Assembly: GCA_008933995.1 (NCBI GenBank) | Contig: WARS01000011.1 | Coordinates: 15,130,016 to 15,194,015 of the forward strand | Length of the DNA stretch: 64,000 nucleotides | Reading direction: 5' to 3' | Origin: Datnioides undecimradiatus | Lineage: Eukaryota > Chordata > Actinopteri > Lobotiformes > Datnioididae | Part shown: positions 28,432 to 39,964 of the stretch, piece after piece | Numbering within the stretch: the first letter of the stretch is position 1 | Layout of the letters: each line of letters begins with the position of its first letter | The notes under the pieces: generated by a model | Database searches by the model: none | Seen by the model: only the letters and a program-made list of their open reading frames with translations | What the model was told of the DNA's origin: nothing | Position numbers and translations under genes: made by a program

Positions 28432-31400
28432 CTGCAGACTGTCGCACATTGGTCTCCTGTCCATCTGATTTCAATTCCAGCACCTGCATACAAATGATTA
28501 CTTCAGAGCAGTCAGATCTGTTTGGAGAATGAAATGGGAGCATCGATGGTATATGACCTTCTCATCGGGATTTAGAGGATTTTAAGATAGCTTGCGTTTT
28601 CCATATCAAAGTCTGGATGTGGGGTACAGCCAGTGATGATATTGGGATTTCTGGAAGTAATATAACTTCAGTTCAATCCCTCACACAGAGTTGACTTACT
28701 CTGCTAGTTTTTTTGTTTTTGGTATATTGTTTCTGACATTTGGGAAGGAAAGGCTGAAAAGATTAATCAAAGCAGACTTTTGATAATCGTAAATGCAACA
28801 ATGGATTATATTTAATTGGGGAACTGGCATGAATTGAATTGCATGGACATATTTTTCTGATTTTGCTTCCGGCTCGTTAGCGAATATTAGCTTGTAAATC
28901 AGAAATGTTTCAGCAGGAGACAGAGAGTCAGAATAATAAACCATCAATCACGTTGCATTGCGTAACGAATGTTGCCGATGGTGGCACTAGGATCTCTCCC
29001 AGCAGAATATATTATCATATAGTCATTAATAACTGTGTATTAAAGCATTAAAACATACATACCCAACAACAGTCACACGCATATACTCATGAGCCAGGTC
29101 TAGACACATGGCACAGTAGCAACAAATCCTAATCTCAGTCATTCTCAAGCCTCTCCAACTTGAAACTAGACTCTTTTCTTTCCTCTAAGCCATTTCATTC
29201 ACTTTACAGAGTGTGCTCTTGAATAGGGGCTACAGCTTTGGCGTGGAGTCCCAGACTGTCAGATTTGGGTAAATTGATCTTGCCTCCCTGTTCTGTCTTG
29301 GAGCCCTGGCCTGATCGGGAAAACACCCACGACAGTTTGGCTGGCGGCCTTGCTAAGACGCGAGTCCTCTTTAAAATAACAACACGGCAAATTAGCGTTT
29401 AAATTTTTTAAAATAAGAAAAAAACAGTTCTCCCTTTGAGTCGCAGTTTCAACTTTACACAAGCTCCCCAGGTGCTAGCCGACGCTAGTAAAGCCAACCC
29501 TCAGAGAAACTGCTTTCCACTGAGAGGGCATGGTGCGGCATTTTAGCCTGGGCTAATCAGCCAGTAAGAAGCAGGCTGGGATAAATGTGGATCCAGCCTG
29601 GCAGACCCAGCTTGCGTGTACGTGCACGCAGGCACACATGCACACAAATGAGCCACCTAGGACCCAATATATCAGCGAGCATGGTCAGGAATTAATCAGA
29701 TCACACCCTGTTTCCCTACCCACAGCTGTGACTGTGAGCTGGAGAGAGGAAAAGGTCAAACCCATTGGTCAGGATGGGAGGACCGGGCGAGTTGGTTTAA
29801 CCTCTGACCTCACAGTTAGATGTACGAGGAGACATCTGACATCCAGGTCCGAAAGGTCACTTTCTCCTGGTGTACCTCTGTGGCTCCTCTACCTCGGGGG
29901 CTACCTCCTTTCACCAGATCATGTTCTCTAGATGAAATCGAGCTTGGTTAATTGAAGGAAGTGTTAAGATTAACAAGAACAGAGAGCTCGAGTGAGATGG
30001 CTGATGGAGATGGAGAGAGGGGGACTTTGTAAATGCATAATAGCTGTTTCCCCCCTCTTGCCTGGGGCCCAGCGTAGATGTGGTGGACCCAGCCCCAGAC
30101 GCCACTCCATGGTTTGGCACGCTCTGCATTTCAGCCCTCTCACTGTTTCCAGCTGAACCAGCTCCTATGCAAACACATGGGCAATCGGTGGGTTTTCTTA
30201 TTTAGTTGTCGGTCAAGAGTACTTAATAATATTCAAAAAGACAGTGCGACATATCATCCCACGCTTGCCAGAAAAATGATCCCCTTCCTCCCCAAGTTTT
30301 CCCCTCTACGTTTTGGGTAGAGTGCATGCAGATGAAAAGGAACAGATACACAATGGTGCAATCTTGAAAGAGTTTGGCTGACGGTCATGAAAGTAAGAGA
30401 GCAGACTGAGAGGGGGGCAAGTAGGGAGCAAGGAGGACAGCGACTGCCTTTCAGGAGACTGCGAGAGGAAATATTTCAGATACAGTGGCCTGCAGCGCAG
30501 CGTAAAGCAGTGATGTGGCATATGACTTACTCAGATTGATATGTCCTTGCTGACCCAAAATGTTCTCATCCCTGCCTCAGCTTTTTGAAGTTAAATCAAC
30601 AGTGTGTCACAGGATCTTCCACGTACCACCCAAGTGCTACAGCGTGTGTGAGAATCTCGGTGTGCGTCCGCAGCGCTTGTGTCTACGGTTTGATATATGA
30701 GCCTGAATGCATACTTACTGTATGTGTGGACGCCGAGAGACGGCTCGTGTTTGTTAGCGTGCGCAGGAATGTGTGTGCCGGCAGTGAGCTAGCGGGGATG
30801 TGTGTGACATGTCTGTAATGACAATGGCGGGTGACAAATAACGCTGACGCATGCTGTCCCCGGTCTTGATCCCGCTTTAATAAAAAAGTGTTGGTTCTTT
30901 GAACATTTTAATTAAACTAAAGAGGACCATCCCCGCCCAGGCCTTGACGATGAGCTATGTACATCTGAAGACAAACAAGACCATCTGTTACAGGGTAGAC
31001 ATCAAATACATGTCTTTTTTATGTCACCCTGGGCCCGCATGTTGACTTTCATTATTTCTAAAATCCATCTGGAATTTTGATGGGCATGTTTTGAAGGAAA
31101 AGGCCTTGAAACCACAATGCAGGGATGTCTTGAAACAAAGGTCTCTGCGGTTTTGTCTGTTTCTCGTGGTCAACAACAGCCCGGCAGTCTCTGTGCTCAG
31201 ATAGCTCATGTCTGTAATTTTAGTTTATGCCATCATTATTACAACACGTTAGCCGTTTTTCATGTCGTTTCTTGGAAAATATACTGAATTGATGGCTTAT
31301 GCGCTCTTTTAAGAAACTGAACTAGGACCATAAAGTGTAGAGTGAAGAGAACGGGGTTCTTTAGGAGAAAAGCACCCGTTGGTGTTATTTGCTGCAGAAA

Positions 31401-31857
31401 GACACATTTTTCCAAAGCGTTAAGTCAACAAAAAGCAGTTGAGGCGAGAGTAATCCAGTCAAAATAAAGTCAACTTTGTCACATTTTCAGACAACACTAG
31501 ACTCTCCTTACTTACTCCACAAATTTAATGCAATATATATTTGAAAACTATGATTAAGTAGACGGTACTTAGTTAACTGGCATTTAAATAAACTTTCTGA
31601 TAAAGCCCCACAATGACATTCGAGCTCTCTGACATCAGTGACATAAAGTGTCAGGGTGACAAAAACCTCCTTTTGTTTTATTGTATTTAAAAATGATGTA
31701 TTTAAACATTTCAGCGTTGGTTTAATCTCACCACACCAAATGTTAAGGCATGCTGTATTCATTCAGATTACTTTTATTATCACCCTTGATGCTGAGAGGA
31801 CGGCCGTGCACGCAGGAGTCCCACTTCTCGCTGTAGCTGGTTTATCTCCGTGTGTTG

Positions 31858-31870
31858 CCACCAGAGGGAG
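31858..31870 (+). promoter_or_regulatory. CTCF-like motif upstream of both wnt7b promoters
   Basis: CCACCAGAGGGAG on the plus strand fits the CTCF core apart from one position. It is 400 bp before the candidate TATA box of exon 1a and points towards the gene. Confidence 0.45.
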
Positions 31871-32264
31871 TCTTCTTAGTCAAATAATAGCTCCCGAAGG
31901 GGCTGACTCGCTGTTCCCCCCACATCTGCTCAAAATTCACATCATCCTGACTCAAGCCAAAGCGATGGTGATATTGATGTTTTGTTTACGTTGTTTTGCT
32001 CATGCATCGCACTGTTAATCAAACTGACTGACAGAACCTCACTGACACATATTCATCACGACGCCAGTTCATTATTATTAGTCATTATTAGTCATGCGAT
32101 GGTGATTTTTTTCTTTTTTATTCATGCATCTGGAAAGCCATTCCTCTTCTGTTTGACTTTATGGAGCTCACTGTTGTGGTGAAGCCCATCCGGGGAGCCC
32201 ACACTGGTGGGGCAATGCCCAATGTTGCAAGCGACAAGCACCAGCCTCGCCTGGGCTACAGGCC

Positions 32265-32273
32265 TATAAAAGG
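32265..32273 (+). promoter_or_regulatory. Candidate TATA box for the exon 1a promoter
   Basis: TATAAAAGG sits inside GGCCTATAAAAGGCC, about 640 bp upstream of the exon 1a start codon. A TATA box would place initiation near 32295. The leader could then be unspliced (about 600 nt) or spliced: GCTGTAAGTGA near 32424 resembles a donor and CCACCTTTCAG ending near 32704 resembles an acceptor. All of this is inference from motifs only. The real start could be nearer the ATG. Confidence 0.4.
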
Positions 32274-32738
32274 CCATTTCACTCCGTTGCTTTTAGTTTT
32301 CTGTACAACAACTACACGTGTTGAGCTCAGACTGGAAGCCCGTCCCATTCCCTGCATATCCATACTGGAGGAGGAGGAGGAGGCGTGTAGCCCTTTTGTT
32401 ACCTGTATTAGAGTACCTGGCCGCTGTAAGTGAGTAACATGGAGTGAGTTTAAGATGTCTTCAAGGAATAGAAACAGCGAGCGATGCACAGAAGTTTCAA
32501 ACAAAGCCAAGTTCGCAGAGCTGGCGGGGCACTGCAGTAAGAGCAACTAGTTGTTTACCTGCAAGGCGCAGCAAATGGGAATTGCTAATTAGGCTCTGCC
32601 GTAAGAGTAAGGACGAATAGGAGGCACTTCCTCCAAGAACTCATTCACCTTTCAAGTCCGACCCTCTCTCAAGTTTCATTTTGGAGTTCTTATCCACCTT
32701 TCAGGTCGTCATCAGCATCTCACCTGTACTGCTGGACC

Positions 32739-32825
32739 ATGGATTTCACACGGTCGAAGATTTCTAAGGCGCCTCAGCTTCATGTCTCGGAACACAGGCG
32801 GTATACGTGCATCTGGAAGGGTTAG
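32739..32825 (+). other. Upstream ORF in the presumed exon 1a leader
   Basis: ACCATGG at 32736-32742 is an ideal Kozak context. It opens a 28-codon frame (MDFTRSKIS... ending IWKG) that stops at TAG 32823-32825, 77 bp before the wnt7b ATG at 32903. A second, weaker ATG at 32782 opens a frame running past the wnt7b start in a different phase. If transcription starts upstream, these would limit translation of the Wnt protein. Whether this stretch is in the mRNA is not known. Confidence 0.4.
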
Positions 32826-32902
32826 GAAACCTGCCAATGTGAACGGAAAGCGTGACCACTTTATGTTACAGTGCATGGCCTCTGGACAAAGTGGTAACGA
32901 TC

Positions 32903-32973
32903 ATGCACAAACCCCTCCGAAAGCGGAGTCTCTACGTCTTCCTGTGTTTTGGCATCATATACCTCAGACTTGG
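32903..32973 (+). CDS. wnt7b: wnt7b alternative first coding exon 1a (canonical signal peptide)
   Basis: This 71-nt coding segment starts at an ATG with A at -3 and ends at a GTGAGT donor in phase 2. It encodes a 24-residue N-terminus (last Gly codon split) that begins MHKPLRKR, contains YVFLCFG and ends YLRLG. From memory, human WNT7B begins MHRNFRK, contains YVFLCFG and ends in KLG just before ALSSVV, so spacing and length agree exactly. It works as the signal peptide: a basic n-region followed by a hydrophobic core. Joined to exon 2 (G + GCC restores GGG, then Ala-Leu-Ser-Ser) it gives a 349-residue protein, the same length as human WNT7B. The exon is too short to stand out as an ORF and was found by reading back from the donor. 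An alternative first exon lies 2.5 kb downstream. Transcription from here is inferred, not shown. Confidence 0.9.
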
Positions 32974-34538
32974 GTGAGTTTTTATTACTTGCGGTTACGT
33001 GCGTAGACAGTTTTCTTCACATGCGCAAACCTGTGTATGAAATTCATTGCGAAACACTGTCAATTGAAAAACTTTAGAGGAGAACCAACGGCTGCCCTCT
33101 GACCCCAGACTTGATGTTCAAGCGTGATGTTAAAAAAAAAAAAAGTTTTTCGGCAGGTGTATTTAAAAATACTACTTTAATCATTATATCCAAACGCCTG
33201 CACCTGGGGAATGTGTTGTGCGTAAAAGTGGCAGATCAGGTCTCATGCCAACAGGCAATATGATCGATTCGTATTCGCTGTCAGAGGGCTATTAAGTTCA
33301 CCTCATGAGACTCCTGCTCCTTTGTCGCACAAGATAATTTGAGCCGCTGTCTCTGCTCCAGATCCAGCTCACCCCTGCATACCTTCATTAATAGCGGCAG
33401 ACTGAGTTGTATTTCCACATTCCATAGCCCAGACGGAGTTTTTACCTGTTTTGCAATACCTCACCTTGATGCATAAACACAGAAGGGCTTCTATCCATTC
33501 CTTTTCTGCAGCCCCTGCCGCAGTGCCCCTCGTGCATGATCCTATCGGGACCCTCGGGTAGAAACACATTCACAGCCTTACCTGATGAATTCAGTCTCTG
33601 GAGGACGCACGTGGAGGGTTTTTGTTGTTTTGTTCTTATGTGCACGGTTAATGTTGCGTTTCTATACTCTTATGAAATGCATCTGCCGAACAGTAGGACA
33701 GAAACATGCATGTATCCGATATTAACCACAATGAAAGGTACACTTAAACTATGGGGAGATAAGCCCCGAGGGGTTATTAAGCAATAGTTATGCAGGTAAG
33801 TATGTATTCATCAAATCTTACCTGCCAAACGAAGATGGATTGGAGGGTTAAATACATCAAAGTTTTGAGAATTCTCCTAATGTTACTAATCAGTATTACT
33901 AGGCAGCTATTGCACTTAATTTATTATTGTAATTGCGCATAAAAATGAAGTTATTAACAAAAATACAAGCTGCCACATATGATACACAATAGCAAAACAG
34001 AATAAGTCCATGTAACTTAAAGGTTTTTGTACTGATAACGTATTTTAGGAGATCCTTGCAGCCACAGTGAAGCAAAAAAAGGAAAGGTGTCAGCCCTCCC
34101 TGTGAGAACCTCACGTGAAGTGAAGCGTGGCACTGACAGATGCTCATATCACATGACAGTCGCTCCAATATTGCGGGAAAAGTCACCCATCTCCGTGTTT
34201 ACTAAGCCCGAGCAGTTAGCTCATTCCTTCCAGCCTTTTACTCTGGCTAAATCTTTCATGGTACCCTCTTCATTTTCAACGACTGGAGCCTGCAGGTGTT
34301 GAGTGAGAGTCACGATGCTCAAGCGATAAAAGCCCTAAACTCACTAAGCGCTGCGACAAAATCTGCCCGAGTATTTGATTTCTCTGCTCAGATCCAATCT
34401 CGAGCACCAGCAGTGCCATTTTTACACCCTCACCTTTTGCAATCCTGCAAGATTATTATACCATTTCACAGCCACAGAGCGAATATTCGAACCCAGCCAT
34501 CAAATCCCACCAGAGCGCACCAGACAGGCAGACGGAGC

Positions 34539-34815
34539 AGAAATATTATAGACGCCTATAGGAATAATATAGTGTTACCACAGGAAATAATAAGGTCACT
34601 GAGACTCCTGTTGGAGCACCACAAAGATAGTTTATGTCTCTCAGGAAATATTGTAGGAAAACTTGTTACCAGAGGACGTAACATTGTATAGGACCCAAGA
34701 ATAATAGAACAATATTATAGGAATATCACAGGAGATAATAAAAAACAAATCTTCTCAGCGCTATGGGACGCTCTGTGCTCACTCTTGTATAGATACCCAT
34801 GCAGAAATATTAGAA
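34539..34815 (+). repeat. Cluster of degenerate AATATTATAGGA-type units
   Basis: Variants of (A)ATATTATAG and CAGGARATAATA recur: near 34541, 34558, 34580, 34643, 34712, 34730 and 34804. The longest pair is CTATAGGAATA...CACAGGAAATAATA at 34556 and TTATAGGAATA...CACAGGAGATAATA at 34714. It looks like a decayed tandem repeat or a short AT-rich element between exons 1a and 1b. Confidence 0.45.
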
Positions 34816-34990
34816 GAATCACATCTGTCGTTCTATAAATACCTTCGTGCGTTAATGCGACACCAACTTGTTGATTGAGCACGACAATTTCTGCCGGAGA
34901 TACGCGCTGATTTTTGGCAGATGGAGCTTTGATGGTGGTGTGAGGCTCAAGCAGCCAGCGTCTCTGTTTGTTTATTTTTGGCTGGATGGC

Positions 34991-35045
34991 GGGGTGGGTG
35001 GGGGGGTGGGGGGTGCTAGTGGTTGAGGGTGGGTGGGTGGAGGGG
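34991..35045 (+). promoter_or_regulatory. Two adjacent G-quadruplex-forming motifs upstream of exon 1b
   Basis: Runs of G on the plus strand at 34991-35013 and again at 35027-35045 each supply four G-tracts of three or more with loops of one or a few bases (the second has GGGTGGGTGGGTGG followed by AGGGG). They lie 430-490 bp before the exon 1b start codon on the non-template strand. The sequence pattern is seen directly. Folding and a regulatory role are inferred. Confidence 0.55.
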
Positions 35046-35124
35046 TGCTGATGATGAATGAAACCTCCTGCACGTCCAACGGGGATCGGATCAGTGTCAC
35101 CCTATTGTCCCGTTGTGGCAAAGT

Positions 35125-35290
35125 GGGCGGATAGCAGTGTCTCTCCCTGCCCAATGGCAGGCACGACTCTCATGAGAGTGGAGAGAGGCACTTTTCTGCC
35201 ATGCAAAATCCCTAAAACCATCATCATTCCGGCTCGGGAACCCACAGTACTGTGCAACAGCCTCCGCCGCTGAGAGATGACAGAGCCAAT
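35125..35290 (+). promoter_or_regulatory. Candidate exon 1b promoter (GC box and CCAAT boxes)
   Basis: A GC box GGGCGG at 35125-35130 and CCAAT at 35151-35155 and 35286-35290 precede exon 1b by 190-350 bp. No TATA box is evident. From about 35220 to 35830 CpG dinucleotides are dense by eye, close to the number expected from base composition, unlike the rest of the window. This looks like a CpG-island-type promoter. The initiation site cannot be placed from sequence. Confidence 0.5.
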
Positions 35291-35468
35291 CTCAGCGCAC
35301 ACACGGCCCTGGGAGCTTGGAGCTGCGTAGAGCCACCGCGCTAAAGACAAGGAGACGCACAGCACCTCTTTTCGATTTTGTGCGAAACGGACTTAAAGCC
35401 GGGAATTAAGGGAGTTTTTTCATCCTGTCCGCGTCGCCTCACTCAATCCGAACGTGGCCATTTGCTCA

Positions 35469-35480
35469 ATGTCATCATGA
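35469..35480 (+). other. Minimal upstream ORF overlapping the exon 1b start
   Basis: ATGTCATCATGA reads Met-Ser-Ser-stop. The stop TGA overlaps the wnt7b initiator ATG (35477-35479) in the form ATGA. Such an overlap can allow termination-reinitiation or leaky scanning. It depends on the mRNA starting upstream of 35469, which is likely but not proved. Confidence 0.5.
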
Positions 35481-35559
35481 TCATCTTCTCGTCGCGCAGT
35501 GTACTGCTGTCAGTCTATTATCCACAGATCTTCCTGATCCTGACGAGTGGCAGCTACCT
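35477..35559 (+). CDS. wnt7b: wnt7b alternative first coding exon 1b
   Basis: This 83-nt coding segment runs from an ATG with A at -3 to a perfect GTAAGT donor in phase 2. The peptide starts MIIFSSRS, continues LLSVYYPQIFLIL and ends TSGSYL, with the last Leu codon split (CT+G from exon 2). It is a hydrophobic 28-residue signal sequence, and I recall closely similar N-termini for fish Wnt7b entries. Spliced to exon 2 it gives 353 residues. The reading frame is open upstream of this ATG back to at least 35378, but no in-frame ATG occurs there, so 35477 is the start. A tiny upstream ORF (ATG at 35469, stop TGA at 35478) overlaps the start. The surrounding 35.2-35.9 kb is rich in CpG, with CCAAT and GC boxes upstream, which suggests its own promoter. 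Confidence 0.92.
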
Positions 35560-37843
35560 GTAAGTTTGAGCCAATTAACGAGGTCCTTAATTAACTTCGG
35601 AGAGTGCGCGCGCTCATCCTAAGCAACACAAAGACGCACGGGGTTGGTTTTGCTCCCGTGAATCTTTCCTGCCGGACAACGGGCTGTATTTGCTTTTTTC
35701 TAATCATTAAACGCCGGTTCTGAGATGCATTTCTCTGCTTCTCCGCGGCCACACTTTGGAGATTCAGCTGAAGTTGTTTATATTTGTGTCATCAGACTGT
35801 AACGGCGCACAGAGCGGGCGTAGCAAAAGTTCAATTTACGCAGAAAATGTGATTTAATTCGAGATTATGTTTCACACGCGTAATGTTTTACAAGCGTAAA
35901 ATCCCGTAGAGACTACACACCAGTGGAAACGCCACCGGGAAAATGATCCACGTGGGAATAAACTAATTAGGTGAAAACCTGAACCCGCTAATGTGCCGTC
36001 TGCTGGCGGATGAGCGTGTCTTGTGAGTAAGCAGTGATGGTTTGTGTCTAGCAAACATTTTTGCAGGATCAGAAAAACAAAACGTTTTGGGAGCTGTTAC
36101 ACGGGTTCATTTTGGCCACAGAGTGGCAGAGATGTTCAAGACAATTGGATGCTGAGATTCTGTCTCTTCTCATGTGAGGAGCATTTAGCGCAATATGGGC
36201 AGTTTTTACGCGGGCGAGTGTCGTTAACCTGTCAGAGCGCGTGGAACATCACCTCTGCGCGTTACCTCGTCTCTGGTTAATTCTCAGTATTTCGATGTTA
36301 TCATTTGAACCCACATCTTAGAGTGTCCGCCTGCACCGTGCACGTGATTGACGCTATAATGCGCTGCGGCTTTGAATTAAAACGGAGAAATTAATCTTGC
36401 AGGAGAACGCGGGCTTTCTTAAAGCTTCCAAAATAATTACTCACCCATGCTTCCTCGCTCCTTCCTCTGCTGCCCCGGAGACCCCAAACCTGATGCTGAA
36501 ATAGATGCGGTTTATGGTTTTCTGTTAAAAGTGGGCTACACTGCTAAGTATAGTGATGGCTTGCACAGTAAAACTGCATGCCATTGTTTGTTTGGATTAT
36601 TTAAGTACATTTTCTGTTTGGCATTAACCGCGAAATATGTTTGAGGGACAGTGTTTAGGATGGATTCAAAATGATACAGTGCGTCAAAGTTACACAACTT
36701 TTGTCTCCTCGTGACAAACTGGTAAATCTGTGGAGCTGTGGGTGGCAAATGAGCCGTCAGCAAAAGGATTTGACCGGGCAGAGCTTTTGAGCCGCTGCAC
36801 ACCTCACTCTCCAGTATCAAGGACTTTCACACTTAATGTTCCAGCGACAATAACTTCAGATGTAGTTTAAAATAAGTGTGCACCTTTAGTGCACTGCTCA
36901 TCTAAATGTACATTTGTAAAGGAACAGCAAAAGGGGGAGAAACATATTCAACACTAAAATAACGCTTCATTTCCTGCTCTTGGAGGGAAAAAAAGAGCAT
37001 TTATCCACTTGACTTAGTTAAGTTGTGTTGCGTTGCAGTTTACTGAGTGCATTCCTCGGTCGAAGATGCGTGCCTGGGAGCTTAATAGTGTGTCAGCGAG
37101 GTTAAAAGTGTTCCATGTGATGGAGGAGGTGGCTGTGAGCACACTGTATGCCATGCCTCTTAAGGCCAAGCTGCCCTGTGATGAAGCCTGAGAGCTCCTC
37201 GCCACTCACGCCGGTGCTGATTTGAGTCTTTCACTTCCTGAGAAATTCTATTAATCGTCAGGCCGAGCTGGCTGAGGCCTGTTTTGGTTTGTTTATTTTC
37301 TTTCAGTCTCGTCACACGGGCTTAACAATATTTTTCGTGCAATCAAATTATTAAGGATAAAGTGAAGCTGTGGGCGTCAAAGCCCTCGTGCACACCCACC
37401 TTAGTGTTGTTCAGTCAAACCGGCAACGTTGAATTGTTGATGAAAACATCTAAAACACTAACGTGGCCTCCAAATGTTAGAGTTTTACGTGAAATTTTGG
37501 ATATACACTCTGCAGAATCTGTGCAAACCACAAAGTTTGCAAAATTAATGCCACCTGTTGTTTAGCAATTAACAAAAAAAGCCCCACTTCATCTCTCTCT
37601 GTCACATATCAGGGGTCAATCTGCACGATTTGCATCAGTTTGCACATTAGACCATCAGTGCATTTGCCCCGTGCATGAACCCACTCTGCATGTTTTGTAA
37701 AAACTTGCCATTTATTGAAAGCAGCTTCAGCACCCAAACAGACAAATTCTGTGACATTTCCAAGTGTTGTTAGAGCTTCTGTGGCGGTCTATCTGACGGT
37801 AGATCTGTGACCGTGGGTGGGTGAGCTGCCCCCAAGCTGCTGG

Positions 37844-37846
<3 letters not shown>

Positions 37847-37894
<48 letters not shown>
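37847..37894 (+). repeat. AC microsatellite in intron 1
   Basis: About 24 AC units, 2.2 kb before exon 2. Confidence 0.95.
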
Positions 37895-37897
<3 letters not shown>

Positions 37898-39964
37898 TAT
37901 ACGCTAAGCAAACAGAATCGCATTTGTGCACTTTGATGATTTCAGGGATTTAAAAGCTTAGCTGTGGAATTCTCTGTTTGGTGTTGTCTGATGGTTTAGG
38001 TTGCCAGTGGTAGGCTGTGATTCTGTGAATTAGCAGGTGAATGACATGAGAAAGAGCCAAGAGGGGAAGTTATTAAGAGCTCTGTTTGTCAGCATTAAAA
38101 AACATCAATGTGCCGTTGAGTTCGCCTCTAAGCTGCGCGCTCAAATATCAGAGACACAACATGACTCAAATGCATTTTATTGCCTTTGGATTTATGTAAA
38201 CAAACCGGTTTTATGCACCCATAACACTCATCATGCAAGACAGTGAATTTCTCCCGTTACACATTACTCGTCTTAATGAGCCTGACCTTTCGGTTCGCAC
38301 AGACTACATGTCACCGTTGCCATGAACGACCACGTATACAGCAGAGGGTCACGGAGGGTCAGGGGAGTTCAAGCCTGTTTAACAAGGGAGAGAGCAAAGA
38401 GGACCCGAAAGCAGCCGCGGGCCTGAGTGTTTACTGCAAACACTGGATGCACCTGATGTGTTTCTTTTTTTAGCTGTTGCATATTATGGCAGTTACAGTT
38501 TTCACTTGAGTTTTGCAGTTTTATATTGCACTTTTATCTTGCTTTTTGGCTCATTATCAACATTTTAGCATGCAATAGAAAACTGCTTTTGGTTCAGCTT
38601 CTGTGGTATTTTTCAGGGCAGGGTTTGTTAAATCAACAGTACGCACGGTGACACTTTGCCTTTTATATACTGTAGTAGGTTCCCCTGACTGCGCAGAGAA
38701 GACCAAGAGAATGTGTGCAGTCCTCAGTCTGGTAACAGATACCCGTCTCGCTGCAGCTAGAATTTGTTTGAACTTATGCGCTTGAAATTGAGATTTATGT
38801 TTTTCTGCCTTTGTTGAGAGAGTTAAGCAACCAGCGGAGAGGGAGCACAGTCGTCCGAGAGCAATTCCTAATCAGCGATCATATCTTTGTTCTTAGTCAG
38901 GGATCTCCTACCAAGAATCATTGTCTCTGTTTCTCTTTCTCAGCGTCTCTCCCCCTCACCCATTCGTCCTTTTCGCTCGTCTTACGCCGCCGTCGCTTTT
39001 TTCGCTGACACACAACTTGCCTGCGTTAGTTTGCCCCGTTTGTGGTGAAGCCTTTGGAGGTCGACGTCATACTTCAAAGCCCGCATTTGCCTCCACGCTC
39101 ATTTATGGCTCCCTACCCCTGACATGTTTGAAAAGTATGTATCTACATGGTTTCGAGGGCTATAAACAGAGTCGTGGAGAAAGTCAGCGCTTTGTTTAGC
39201 TGCAATCTGTTTTGGCTTTCTCAGTGGTTGCAAAGCTATCTTTAACATGTGTTTTGATATTATCACATCGAGTGATCAGATGAAGTCTCCAGAAGGAGAA
39301 CTGAGGAGGAGAGCTGTCATTTGCCACACAGCACATTAATACCCCCATGAATTAAGGCGACCAGTGTTGAAAACCTTACATATTTTCCATGCAAACCAGT
39401 CGTAGGATGTGGCGAAAGTAAAAGCAGTCTCTCATGAAATTCATAGGCAGCACTTTACACCCCGAAAAACTTTCAAACACATAATTACCCAAATCATGAG
39501 GAATAATATTTTGTGTGACATTTTGGTTAAAAAAGTGAACCCCGCATCTACATCACAAGACACTGAGCAAGTGTACGTACTGTGTTTGCACAAGAGTCGA
39601 GACTGGCAGCTATTCACGCCACTATGTTACCTAACAATTAACACAAAAACCGCAGCTCGTTGCTCGAACTCCCCCCATCCAAACCAATGTGGAATGGAGT
39701 TGTCAGTAGTCAAATAAGCATCTTGTTTTCTCTCTCTGGGCTGTTTTTGCAAGTTTCCCTGTATGTTTTTTTTGCGTTTTATGTTGGATTAAGTTTTCAG
39801 GTTTTTGATTTACCTCTAATCCATTAACTAGCAATACTTTCATGCAATACAGCCTTCACTTCACTACGGAACGTGCATCAATCACTGGGTGAATTGAATC
39901 CTGTTCTGGAGAGTCTCACATAAGTGAGTCAGTCTGACCATCCACTGGAAGTTCTAACTGAGTT

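Larger units (their letters stand above)
1..32264. other. Upstream intergenic region, no supported gene
   Basis: Apart from the repeats and candidate sites listed separately, no coding exon, RNA gene or intact mobile element was recognised on either strand. Open frames reach at most 171 codons (minus strand, 17807-18322, which begins with TTG) and have no recognisable family. In tetrapods the region upstream of WNT7B is a large gene-poor interval, so long-range enhancers are likely here, but they cannot be located without comparison to other species. Confidence 0.6.

Noticed and set aside
35378-35476. N-terminal extension of exon 1b
   Set aside because: The frame is open upstream, but the first codon is TTG and there is no ATG before 35477.
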